Shown: in pieces, positions 11,035 to 20,851 of the stretch
Numbering within the stretch: the stretch's first letter is position 1
How the letters are laid out: every line of letters starts with the position of its first letter
Assembly (NCBI GenBank): GCA_020536535.1
Contig: JAHLWZ010000277.1
Coordinates: 6,982 to 70,981 of the forward strand
Reading direction: 5' to 3'
Length of the DNA stretch: 64,000 nt
Source of the DNA: Pelomyxa schiedti
Taxonomy: Eukaryota; Evosea; Pelobiontida; Pelomyxidae
The notes under the pieces: generated by a model
The model's input: only the letters and a program-made list of their open reading frames with translations
Told to the model about the DNA's origin: nothing
Database searches by the model: none
Program-made: the position numbers and the translations under genes

Positions 11035-11035
11035 A
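11030..11035 (+). promoter_or_regulatory. Polyadenylation signal AATAAA overlapping a stop codon
   Basis: AATAAA spans the TAA stop (11032-11034) of the P-loop GTPase gene, implying a very short 3' UTR. Confidence 0.5.
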
Positions 11036-11367
11036 CGAAAGCAAGTTTTATTGTTGCTTTCATTAAAAAAACCAAAATAAAAGGAAACATTCCAAACGAC
11101 CAGAAACAAGAAAACAATTGCACAATGATGGAAGTGATCACTCGGAGGGGACATAGTACTCCAAATTGGCCTGTGACTGAGGGGCACTAAATCTTACGAG
11201 TCATGCGGGAGCTGTGGGCTTGGCTTTTTTTAGTTTCCCAAAATCCCCAGTTGTGACGTTCCAGTCAACGCTTTTTTTCTTCGGCTTCTTTTTCATATTT
11301 TTTTTCTTTTGGCCTTTGAGTTTTGGCCTTTAAAACACAATTTTTTAAAGACGCGACACGTCGAGCA

Positions 11368-13631
11368 ATGTCAGCCGGATCACCGACACCACCAGCAGCG
11401 GCCGTAGATCTACCCACATCTACCACATCCACATCTCCCACTGCATCTACTTCACCTCAAAACACAACGACGATGTCGTCTGCAGCGGCTCCAACTACGG
11501 GTCTCAAGGTGGTTAAGATGGTGAAAGGAGGCGGTGTGATCGAGACTGTCGTCGCTCAAAGCCCGTCGCCTCCACATCAACCATCGCCACCCACTGTGAC
11601 CGTGATCACGACCGCAGGAAAACCCAAACAGCACCCACAGAAACCACAAAAAACAAACGTGCCACCTCACTCTACTGCTAAACCAACGCCACAACAACCG
11701 CGGTTACCAAAGCAACCAGGTACTTATCAGTGAGTGTTCTTTTTTTTTTTTTTTCATTCCTCTATTCCTTTTTTTTTTTTTTTTTTGTTCACATACATTT
11801 CATTCTTTTCAGTTTTCCTCTTTGTGTTTCCTTGCTCATTTGTCTCATTTTTTTTCAGCTTCCGCCCGCGAACGCGATGCCGCTTTACTATCTCGTTTTG
11901 GGGACGTAAATCCTGAGTGGGGAAAAGCTCTTGTGGTCGATAAATCGAAATCAACCTCCAAAACTTACAAAAAGACTGTTCAAGGTGTGAAACAACAATT
12001 ATATGACTCATTGGTAGAAGCAGAGGAAATAGAGGTGTGCCTTTCCAAGTTAGCCTCTTGACAAACTACCCGTACTTCATAGGCCAAGTTGCAGGAATAT
12101 CGTGAAATGTATTCAGTTAAAATGGGTGAGCTTGCGGCAGTTGAGAATTATTTCCGAGAGGAATCAACAAAGCTTAAAGCACTTTCCCGTGAAGTATGTC
12201 TACAATACTTACAATAAATCCGTAATACCAATGTAGAAAGAAAAACTAAAGCAGCAAGCGGAGAACCCCCTTGCTGAAGGACTTCAGGACCAGTACAACA
12301 CCATCACTCAGCTTACTGAAGAAAACGCCAAGTTGGAGAAGCAAATCCAGTTGTTGCAGAATCAAAAAGCGCCAAAACCAACAAAAAAAGCAAAATCTCG
12401 TGCCGCCAAAGGCAAAGAAAAAGTCGAAAGTAACAAGGCAACTACTGCCTCAGCCCCCTCAAAGAAAGGTGCCAAGACTGTAGAAACACCGTCAGTACCA
12501 GTTCCATCTTCATCGAAAGCAAAGAAAGGCTCCAAGGCCCCAGAAAATCCCACTCCTGCACCACAGCCTGAAAATAGAGAAGTTGCACCCATCTCACAAG
12601 TTGCAACACCTTCCACAGTCACAGAAAATAAAATAGAACCACCAGTTGAGACCACATCTACAGAAACGGCTGCTAATACAGCAGAACCCAGTCAACCTAA
12701 GCCTGCACCAGAGACAACAGTTCTTACCACTTCCAACCAACAACTTGCCTCACACAATGCCGCTCTCAACGCCGCACAGAGAAAGCGTGATGGCGCTTCC
12801 AAACAAGCTGATGCTCATACAAATGCTTGCAACAAAGCAAAAATTGAGCATGACTCAGTAAGCAAAGAAATTGAAGCACTGCAGAAGCAAATTGAGGATG
12901 CCAAAGCCTCCCAAAAGAGTGCTCTGCTTCAGGCTGAACAGGACAGAAGGGCTCATGTAACTGCTATGAGGGAGGCTGGTTCGGCCCTCAAGACACAGCT
13001 ACAACGCACAGGACAAGAGATTGCCCGTCTACAAACCCAGATCCAACAAAAGGGAGAAGAAGCACGTTGCAAACAGGCACAGCTTGATACTTTGAGAAAC
13101 AAGAAGGAAGCATATCTCACTCAGCACAGGCACACAATGGATGATTTGGCAAGTCATCTTCAAAAGTTGGAGCAGGAGCTGGCACAGGCCCAGGCTCGTG
13201 CTTTGGAAAAGCGCGAGGCAGAAAAACCTGTGGAAACAATTCCAGAGCCACAGCCACCAGTACCAGAGCCAAAGATACCAGTTGAGACCACTGAACCGAA
13301 GGAGGAACCCATTGTAGCCGCGGTCACTGATGCGGTGCCGGAGCTCATGCCTGAGCCTGAGCCGGAGATACCTGCCGTCACAGTTACCGAGACGGAGACC
13401 CCGGCTGTGGTACCAGAACTCCAGCCGAAAGCAGCTGAACCGGAGCCAACCGGGCCCACAGAGCACACACCCGACACAGAAAAAACCCCAGAACCAACAG
13501 AGGCTCCAGCTACCTCTGTCTCTGAGCCTCCAAATACCTCCGAGGAACACCAAAATGAAGTAAAAACCAACCCTGAACAGCCGGAAACAACCCCAGAACC
13601 CCAACCACCATCCACCACTGGTGACCTGTGA
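11368..13631 (+). CDS. Long coiled-coil protein with Pro/Thr/Glu-rich ends
   Basis: Starts at ATG 11368 (MSAGSPTPP). The first exon codes a Ser/Thr/Pro-rich region. After an intron with two long poly-T tracts, exons from about 11859 code a charged helical region (SARERDAALLSRFGDVNPEW, then GLQDQYNTITQLTEENAKLE). The large last exon (from about 12238) holds a Lys/Ala/Pro linker, a second coiled coil (about 12750-13215, heptad-rich with many Gln, Glu and Lys) and a tail of EPEP/PEPQPP repeats to TGA 13629-13631. No catalytic domain is visible. The heptads suggest a structural or scaffold protein that self-associates. No family recognised. Confidence 0.75.
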
Positions 13632-13732
13632 GCTTCGCCCATTTTTTAATCCTTGCCCTATCTCTTATTCCAGGATTTTTAAAAATGTTTTGGTTTTGTT
13701 ATTTGACACTTTGTTGTAAGAAGGTTTTCCCT

Positions 13733-15222
13733 TCAAAGCTCCACAACCAAGAGTGGGTTTGTTTCTTCCAGAATGCGTGATAGGTGCTGAGTAGCGGGAA
13801 TGTTGGCTCCAGGGATACTAATTTTGCGTAGGGACTTGCAGGATGCAAGGGTCATAAGAGCGTACTGGGTAATGGCTTTCTCTGTTTGTAGGCAGCACTC
13901 CATCAGGGCTGAGAAGAGAATGAATGTCTTTTTTTTTTTTGCAATTGTGATGGAGAGTACTTTGGGAGTGAGCTAGTTCTCGGCAGGCGTCATCACCGAC
14001 CTTACTGAGATAAAGAGTTCGTAGGTTTGGCATCTCGGCCAGTCTGTGGCATAAGCTTACGGTTTCTACATAGGTTGATGATAAGTCTAGCCACTTCAGG
14101 TTTGGACACCGATCCAAAACGGGTAGAATGCTTGCATTCGTAACTCTGAGATTGCAATTAGGATAGTTTTTGGGTACGTGTTGGTACTTGGTATAACTTA
14201 AATTGAGGGATTCAATTTGAGAGAGAGAAGGTAAAAGCTGTGTGAGTAACCGATCATCGACACACCAGCAATTAGAAGCCGATAAATCTATATACAAATG
14301 AGAACCCCACTACAGAGAGCAGCATCTAAATACCTTTAAGGGAATGTGTTCTACATATAGTAAGAAGATCCGGTGATGTCAGAGGAAGACCAGAAATACC
14401 CAAGTGTACAACATGCGGAAGTTCGCTAAGTGTGGTAGTAACCGTTCGACTATTTAATCTTCAGGAGTTAGATTAATTTGACAGGTTGTAAGCCATACAG
14501 CTCACAGCCGGAAACAGAGAGAGTTTGAAGTTGTTTGCATGAGGTACTCAACGTCGCCATGGACTAAAAATATTAAATTGCAATATGGAGACACAGCTTA
14601 CTGTAGCAGAAATGGCACGGCATTCGGTTATCACCAAATTTTTTAGAAGAGGTAATTTAACAAGAAATTTCTGGAGAAGTGAATCTTGTAGTTGCACGGC
14701 CGTTATAACGAGTGTCCGAGTATTCACACAATTGACTAGTCTCTTTATTCGAATCAGAAATACAAAAAAAAGGTGGACCAAACTTGTCATACTGTAAGGA
14801 AATTATTTGCGCACAGCTCATGGTATCGGGCAGAGAGATCAAGGTTTTTCACATAAAGAGCAGTGTCATTATCAAATAGTCCGTCCATATGTGCTTCTGT
14901 GAGACGGGGATAATCCTGATATCATTTAACGTTTAATGCCACGCAGTAATAGAGATATTATTACAATACTACTCCCCAGACATATCTAGAGCTATCTGTA
15001 CATTTTACTACGAGAAAAATAATAAGAGTCGAATCACGAATTTACAGAAATAAGTAAACGGCGAATGAGTCTCAATTTGACAGGCCATGGTATAGATAGG
15101 AACGCCTCCACTCCACAATGTTCCAATATGAGAACCTCACATTTTTCTGACAGACTCGAAATTCGTCTACGGTTCTAAACTAGTTGCAAACAGTTGCATT
15201 AATGCACAACGTTAACATAAAT

Positions 15223-15258
<36 letters not shown>

Positions 15259-15377
15259 GTCAGTAACGAGGTGCCAGTTGCCGTCCACTCGAATTGAAAT
15301 GATGTTGGGAAAAAATGAGGAGCCCACTCTTCCTCCTCGCCTCGTAGCAGAAACGGTGCACTAGCAATCTGTAACAT
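13733..15377 (-). CDS. Leucine-rich-repeat protein
   Basis: Minus-strand gene of at least seven exons from ATG 15377 (MLQIASAPFLLRGEEEEW). The first intron ends at TTTAG and contains a poly-T tract of about 29. Each later exon carries recognisable LRR strands: SLSEKCEVLILEHCG, LYVKNLDLSARYHELC, LLKNLVITECRAIS, CKQLQTLSVSGCELYG, LPHVVHLGISGLPLTS, IESLNLSYTKY, CPNLKWLDLSSTY, MPNLRTLYLSKVG and CKSLRKISIPGANIP. The spacing resembles cysteine-containing (F-box/AMN1-type) or RI-like LRRs, usually protein-binding and often in ubiquitin ligases, but no F-box is visible. Stop TGA at 13733-13735. Exact splicing in 15000-14850 is uncertain. Confidence 0.72.
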
Positions 15378-15609
15378 ATTCTTTATTGTTTGTTCGTGTT
15401 CGTATCAGCCTTGAGTTTTTGGAATGCGAACTCAGAATCAAGTTGGTGGGACTCCGGAGCCCACAATGCTCAGGGCAGAACCGACTGCACTTGGGATATA
15501 AACGCTGTGCGTTCGGCCCCAGAAAATACGGTGAGGTGGGTTTTGTTGTGAACCTTCCCCCCGTGGGTTCTCCGAAGAACGATTGTAATTCCAGCCCACA
15601 AGCACAGTG

Positions 15610-17073
15610 ATGGGGTTGAACCGTCGGGCTTTTCTAGCCACGGCAGTTTGTGTGCTGGTTACAGAGGTATCCATCGCAGGATGCAGCCAGTCGACGTCGA
15701 CGTCGCCGTCGTCGTCGTCATCATGGCCAAGCGCGGCGGGGAGCGGCTCTTGCCCGGACCCCGAGGCACTGAACGGTGCGCCGCAGATAACCGCGTCGTT
15801 CGGGGCGATGTCGCTAGCGGCGAGCATGTTCGTGGTCACGTCGGTGGTGGCGTCGGGCGACTACGTCTTCGGCCCTTACTTTGGCGTGATGATGCTGTCT
15901 CTCAGCGACGCCGTCAATTGTGCTTCTTTGGTTGCTTGCTGTTTTGCTTTGCTTTGTTTTTACTTTTGTTTTTTTTTTTTTTTTTTTTTTTTCCTTCTGT
16001 TTATGTGAGTCTTGCGTCAAATCGTTGTATAACAACTGTTGCTGAGCAGCTCATGTCGCAGTATAATGCTGGAAACTGCTATGTATGCAGTGCAGCTGGT
16101 TTTTTGAACCAACTTTCAAGTGTTTGTGGCAATTTGTGGATGCTATTCATTGCAATTACTGTGTGTGTGAATCTTCTTACTGTACCCACTTTACATTTGA
16201 ATGACACTGTTTTCACTCAGGTACCAGCACCTTCGCGCTTGCTTCCCTAAATACAGCTCAGCTTCGTCCTTGCTCTCAGTCCAAGTGTCACGACGTAAGT
16301 CAGTCGGCCGAAGTGCACTCTATTATGTAATTTCCAGCTTAGTTATTTGGTGAGACCTCCTTTACCGTTGTGACCACCATTTAATTTGTAACTTTCCCAA
16401 AGGGGTGCGTCGACTGTCACCGCCATAATACCACTCACTGGGTATGATGATATGGAGTATGTAAAAGGGAGTAGTGGCATATGTTGGCTCGGACCAGACC
16501 CAGCACTGGCTAGATATGTCCTGTTTTATATTCCTCTGGTAAATCTTAAAGGGACTTTCTGATGGTTTGATATTCCACCTTACTTCTCTAGTGGATACTC
16601 ATCACAATCATTCTTGTTTTGTACTTTGTTACATTCGATTTTGTATCTGTTATTCCACCAGATGGGCCAAAATATCAGGTATCGTGGCTGCAAGCCCAAA
16701 TTGTATCACGACTCACCACATGTGTAGGTGAAGCGAGTCAGACCAAGATTGTTTATGTTCCCTCTCACTATGTTGATTGTATTTCTACCCTGCACACTGA
16801 ACAGGGTATGCGAAAGCTTTGGTAAAACCGTGTGGGTTCTGGAATACATGCAAGCCAGTGTTTTGCCTCTGTGGGGGTGTGTATCAGCATCAAACCACTC
16901 TCTAAACCAAAAGCAACACAAACCAAAGGTTCATTGACGCGGTCGTGTACTTCTTCTGTAAATTCCGGCCTATTGTTCACACGCGGCAAATGAGAGACAC
17001 CTACAACCCGTCCCTCTCCACCTTCGAAAACCTTCAAGAACGCATCAAAGTAATCATTCGCGTATTCTACTGA
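15610..17073 (+). CDS. Seven-helix receptor, cAMP-receptor/secretin-like class
   Basis: ATG 15610 begins a signal-like hydrophobic stretch followed by a Ser-rich segment. Helices read in order: SFGAMSLAASMFVVTSVVAS (TM1), FGVMMLSLSDAVNCASL (TM2, family-typical SLSD), CYVCSAAGFLNQLSSVCGNLW with FIAITVCVNLLTV (TM3, conserved Cys and Trp), a TM4 near 16330, the loop YVKGSSGICWLGPDPALAR with the matching Cys, YVLFYIPL and WILITIILVLYFVTFDFV (TM5), and LEYMQASVLPLWGFIDAVVYFFCKF (TM7 region, split by an intron inside Gly). The SLSD and FY(I)PL signatures fit Dictyostelium cAMP-receptor-like (crl) and secretin/frizzled-related receptors. Ligand unknown. At least six introns; exon joins around TM4 and TM6 are approximate. 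Ends TGA 17071-17073, 63 bp before the next gene. Confidence 0.75.
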
Positions 17074-17136
17074 AACATCTGTTTTTATTCTATTTCCTTC
17101 CTGTCTCCTAGAAAGCTAAACGAATCAACCGCCGAA

Positions 17137-18110
17137 ATGTCCAAGTCCATCAAAGTCATTCTGCTGGGCGACACTGGTTTCTCAGTGTTTGCTGTTGTTG
17201 CCTGCCGCACTTCGTTTTTTGTTGCTTAACAACAAATACCCTTGTAATTTGCAGGGCTTAACAACATCAAACACAAAAGGGGTAGGAAAGACCTGTCTGC
17301 GTGATTTGCTTATCAGCCGCCCCAGAGAGAACGACCCCGCTTCGACGATAGGAGTGGAGTGCTGCTCTGTCTCTTGCACGACGCCTTCGGGGAAAAACCT
17401 GCAGATTAATGTCTGGTGCGTTGGCGCGGTGTATATTATACAATTATGTGCACATCTCGTATCTGTTGTGAAAGTGAATGCAGTAAAGAGGGCGCTGCGT
17501 TATATGACTATTATGTACAATTCAAACTGATAGTGTGCACAGGGATACTGTATTGCTACTTTCCATTGCATAGTTTTTGATCAAGCTAAAAAAAACTAAC
17601 CTAGGCAGGGCAGGAGAGGTTCCGTTGCACGGCAGCGACTTATGCACAGGGAGCCCACTGTGTGTGCTTTGTTTATGACATTACAAGGTCTTATTCTGTT
17701 TTTTTCCATCCTCTAATTAACTCTTATAGGAGGGAGACTTTCACACACGCTCAATCTTTAGTGGTACGCTCTTCTGTTTCCTCGTATGGGGGTTCACTTA
17801 TCTGGTAAAACAACAGGCTTGTGTGAGAAGTGCGAGTACTGATTCCGTAGGCATATTAATTGGAAACAAATTGGATCAGGAATCGCACCGAGCTGTCTCC
17901 GAGCATGAAGCCATCGAATTCGCTCAGACTAACCATTTGAACATTTTTGAAACCTCTACAAAGACCGGCACCAACATTAAACTGGTAAAAATCTGCCTTT
18001 CATGGAAAGCAGCCATGTCTAACGCATCTTCTTTCTAATAGCTCTTTGACATGATTACCAAAGAAGTATTTTCCTCTCCCACTATAAATCTTCCTGACGG
18101 TAGCAACTAG
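17137..18110 (+). CDS. Rab-like small GTPase without prenylation cysteines
   Basis: Starts MSKSIKVILLGDTG at ATG 17137. G1 (GDTGVGKT) is split by intron 1 and followed by an effector loop DPASTIGVE. The G3 box WDTAGQERFR can only be restored with a 7 nt micro-exon at 17543-17549. Then AQGAHCVCFVYDIT, G4 GILIGNKLDQ and G5 FETSTKTG, ending LFDMITKEVFSSP and NLPDGSN with TAG 18108-18110. It is a full-length Rab fold but lacks the C-terminal Cys motif, so it would not be geranylgeranylated in the usual way. IFT27/RABL4 also lacks it, but IFT27 usually departs from DTAGQE, so an ordinary Rab-like identity is more likely. About seven introns. Confidence 0.82.
17543..17549 (+). other. 7 nt micro-exon completing the G3 box
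   Basis: Flanked by AG at 17541-17542 and GT at 17550-17551. Joined between an exon ending in the first two bases of the Trp codon and an exon starting GCAGGGCAGGAG, it restores Trp-Asp-Thr-Ala-Gly-Gln in frame. Without it the essential Asp-Thr of the G3 box is missing. Confidence 0.75.
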
Positions 18111-18122
18111 GAAACCACAAAT

Positions 18123-19092
18123 ATGGAAAGACTTTCCCAAATCCCTTCCGAAGATGTTTCTATTGACGAAAATGGATGTGTGGTTGTGAAGCTACCAGCA
18201 CAAGATGGGGTGTATGCATGCGGTTGGTTACTGGGGCCTCCTGCATCTGAAATGTGGTATTGGGCCCTAAGATTTGTTCGCCTATCCTCGTCCAAATCGT
18301 GTGACCTTGAATCCATTGGACATGTAAACTACGTCAAGGTCCTGAGAGGAAGTGTGGAGGGTATCCCTGATTTGACTCCACTCAGACCTCCTTTTTGTGT
18401 AAGAAACACGCTATTCCAAGGTAACTTACCTACTTATAAACGGAAGTACATCACTTAATGCACATGCAGGGCACACCCTTGTAGCCGGGCCCAAGGGGCT
18501 GCTGGCCCTTGTTCTCACAGCGTCTTCATCATGTCCGCAAGCCATTCACTCTCCAGAGCAGCTTACATTTACGCCTATGGGAAGCAAATCAATACCGATT
18601 GGAGCGGATCCCTTGGTGTGGCGGCATGTGAAGGATGCTTTCCCTGCATGGGGTGGTGCATTTGATGGCAGGAGGTTCCATCACTCTGGCGTCATTTCCG
18701 TATGGGAGGGTGGCGTGAAAGTCTGCTACGTTCGCATGTGGGCGGCAGGCATTGGCGTGGATTGCGGAATTCATGATCACTCTGACCTATCACGTGACAC
18801 CACTTTTTGTGAGGTGCACTTTGCATTGCACAGTGCTGGCGGGAATGGTGGCATGGTGTGGTTCTCTTCGTACAATGGCGCGGAGCACCAAGTTCCTTTG
18901 TGCCACCCCGGAGATGAACATGGAAGGTTTTGGCTAGTTGAAGGCAGTGGTGACACTGAGCTGCCACGACTACGAAGCAATGGTGGAGTGGAATATGTGA
19001 GGCACAAGTGGGACTCTGGTACCGGAACAGGAACTGCCATGGATGTGTGGATCGCCATTGAGTTCATGCCAAGTTTTCTCTACGGTAACTGA
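18123..19092 (+). CDS. Two-part cupin-like protein
   Basis: ATG 18123 lies 12 bp after the stop of the upstream Rab-like gene. One intron (about 18421-18469) joins NTLFQG to HTLVAGPKGLLAL. The C-terminal half has cupin-type metal-site spacing: VDCGIHDHS (HxH), then FCEVHFALHSAGGNGGM with Glu and His, and a later WIAIEF strand. I recall this His-Asp-His / EVH / nGtG-GGM pattern from cupins at the C-terminus of fungal aldos-2-ulose dehydratase-like proteins. The N-terminal half (VVVKLPAQDGVYACGWLLG) may be another beta-sandwich. A metal-dependent sugar or small-molecule enzyme is possible, but the reaction is unknown. TGA 19090-19092. Confidence 0.65.
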
Positions 19093-19159
19093 GGTACGAA
19101 AGATAAGCCTTGTCAGTCTCAACCTGCGTTCGGATTTGACTCTTTTTGTTTTTTTTCTG

Positions 19160-19567
19160 ATGGCGTCAGTGCCGACTGTCGATGCCAGCGATTTTTGTGT
19201 GGTGCTTGTTACTGCGGGGAGCGATGAAGAGGCAAATACGATAGCACGCACGTTGGTGGAAGACCAGCTCGTGGCCTGTGTCAACATCGTTCCGGGCATC
19301 AGATCTGTATACATGTGGAAAGGAAGGGTACTACTCGCCCTAGTTACTCTGCCATCGTGGCTTCTCTAATTTTGTGAGTGCCTGTGATAGTTGGAAACCG
19401 GCAACGAGATTCTTATGATCTGTAAAACGAGGCGCAGCCTGTTTGAGCGTGTGGCCGCACGCGTGACGCAACTGCACAGCTACTCTGTACCGGAAGTGAT
19501 CTCGCTACCACTGGCCAGATCTTTAGCTCCGTATGCCAAGTGGCTTGGCGACATGACTTTGCCTTGA
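19160..19567 (+). CDS. cutA: CutA1-like divalent-ion tolerance protein
   Basis: Two exons joined at WKGR-LETGNEIL code about 115 residues across the whole CutA family: CVVLVTAGSDEEANTIARTLVEDQLVACVN at the N-terminus (conserved t.p....A..ia..Lve..LaAcvn pattern), IRSVYMWKGR, the central strand EILMICKTRRSLF, and SYSVPEVISLPL (family HPYevPEii.lpi). Members form very stable trimers; a link to copper tolerance is known in bacteria, while the eukaryotic role is unclear. No signal peptide. ATG 19160, TGA 19565-19567. AATAAA near 19631 is a likely polyadenylation signal. Confidence 0.93.
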
Positions 19568-19683
19568 TCCAAGATCTTGGATCGTTGATTTTGTTCACAC
19601 CACCTGTATGCGCAATCTTGTGCTCGCAAAATAAATAAAGAAAAAAAAATTTAAACATGTGAAGGCGTACTGGAGTTTTTGGC

Positions 19684-20723
19684 ATGTCATTTTACAAAGT
19701 TGAGTTGTCAAAACTGTTTATTATTACTAAGTAAGACAATAATGTTGTATCAGGTGAAGATGGTGCTGCTTGGCGATACTAGTAACTGGCCTTTTTTCTG
19801 TGTGTGCGTTTCCACTCAAGATCTCACAGATGTGGGGAAGACTGCATTGGTGCAAAGATTTGTCCACAACTTCTTTTCCGAAAATGTCCCTAGTACAGTT
19901 GGTGCCTCTTACTTTGAGAAGAAAATGTGGGGCCCTTTCCCATTGTAGCCTCTTTCATTTCACCTCAACTCAGGTTTGTCGACGGCGTCGGCTTGAGTCT
20001 CCAAATATGGGACACGGTATGCTCTTATACAAAGTGATCTCTGTTCACATTTCCTACAGGCTGGACAAGAAAGGTTTTAATACTTTCACTCTTCATTCAG
20101 TAACTTGTGTTAGATTTCGTTCACTGGTACTCCATAGTATTTACTCATTGTTTTCTAAGACTCTTGTAAAGGCCCCAATGTACTATCATGGCGCACATGC
20201 TGCTCTTCTAGTGTAATTTCTAAAATCTTACGGAAAGTCTCACAAAAACCAGATATGATAGCTCCTCTCCAGCATCTTTTTCCAAGTTGAAGGAATGGGC
20301 AACTGGTTTGTTCCCTTTATTGCCTCTGCATTAATGATTTCCTAGAGATAAAGAATAATGCTCCAGATAACATTGGTAAGACCAACGCTCACCCTTTCCC
20401 GATTCATCTGTGGTACAGTTATATGTGTAGCTGGTACCAAAACTGATCTAGTACCCACTGCCGTTGAATGCAAGGAAGATCTGGATATTCTTATGTACGA
20501 GGCAGAGAGTTTTGCTAAGGAACTGGGCGCCTATTTCTCACAAACCTCCTCTAAAGCGAACACAGGTTGCTTCTCTTTTCCCCACCTTCATATCCTAAAT
20601 CCTCGCCAAGGGGTGGAGGAGACTTTTTCCCAGCTTGCTCACGGCGTAGTGGAACGCCACAACTTGGCTCCCAACGAGACCCTTGTTTCCCTTCACCAAG
20701 TCCGCACCCCGACCTGCTGCTAG
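19684..20723 (+). CDS. Rab5-like small GTPase
   Basis: About ten small exons. After MSFYK an intron leads to VKMVLLGDTNVGKTALVQRF (G1 split by an intron). Then come the effector loop VPSTVGASYFEKK, LQIWDTAGQERFRSL (G3), APMYYHGAHAALLVYD (the Rab5 APMYYRGA signature), FSKLKEWAT, VAGTKTDL (G4), AYFSQTSSKAN (G5) and a C-terminal CC before TAG 20721-20723, the geranylgeranylation site. Rab5 works in early endosome fusion and phagosome maturation, which suits an amoeba. Odd point: G4 reads TKTD, not NKxD, so the guanine-contacting Asn is replaced. It converges with PA200, 128 bp between stops. Confidence 0.87.
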
Positions 20724-20851
20724 ATTTTCCTTGAGCCACAACAACCCACACTTCCATTTCCAATTGGCACCACACAACGTTAAGTAACAGCACTCTAACT
20801 AGTAGCAAAATGTTTCCTTCTTGTTCTTTTGGTACCAAATTATGTTTGTGG

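Noticed and set aside
12362-13642. Minus-strand frames of 97-191 codons
   Set aside because: Shadows of the coiled-coil gene; the plus frame continues in frame with upstream spliced exons.
17137-18110. IFT27/RABL4 identity
   Set aside because: Lack of a Cys tail fits, but the canonical WDTAGQERF block and effector loop are typical of ordinary Rabs.
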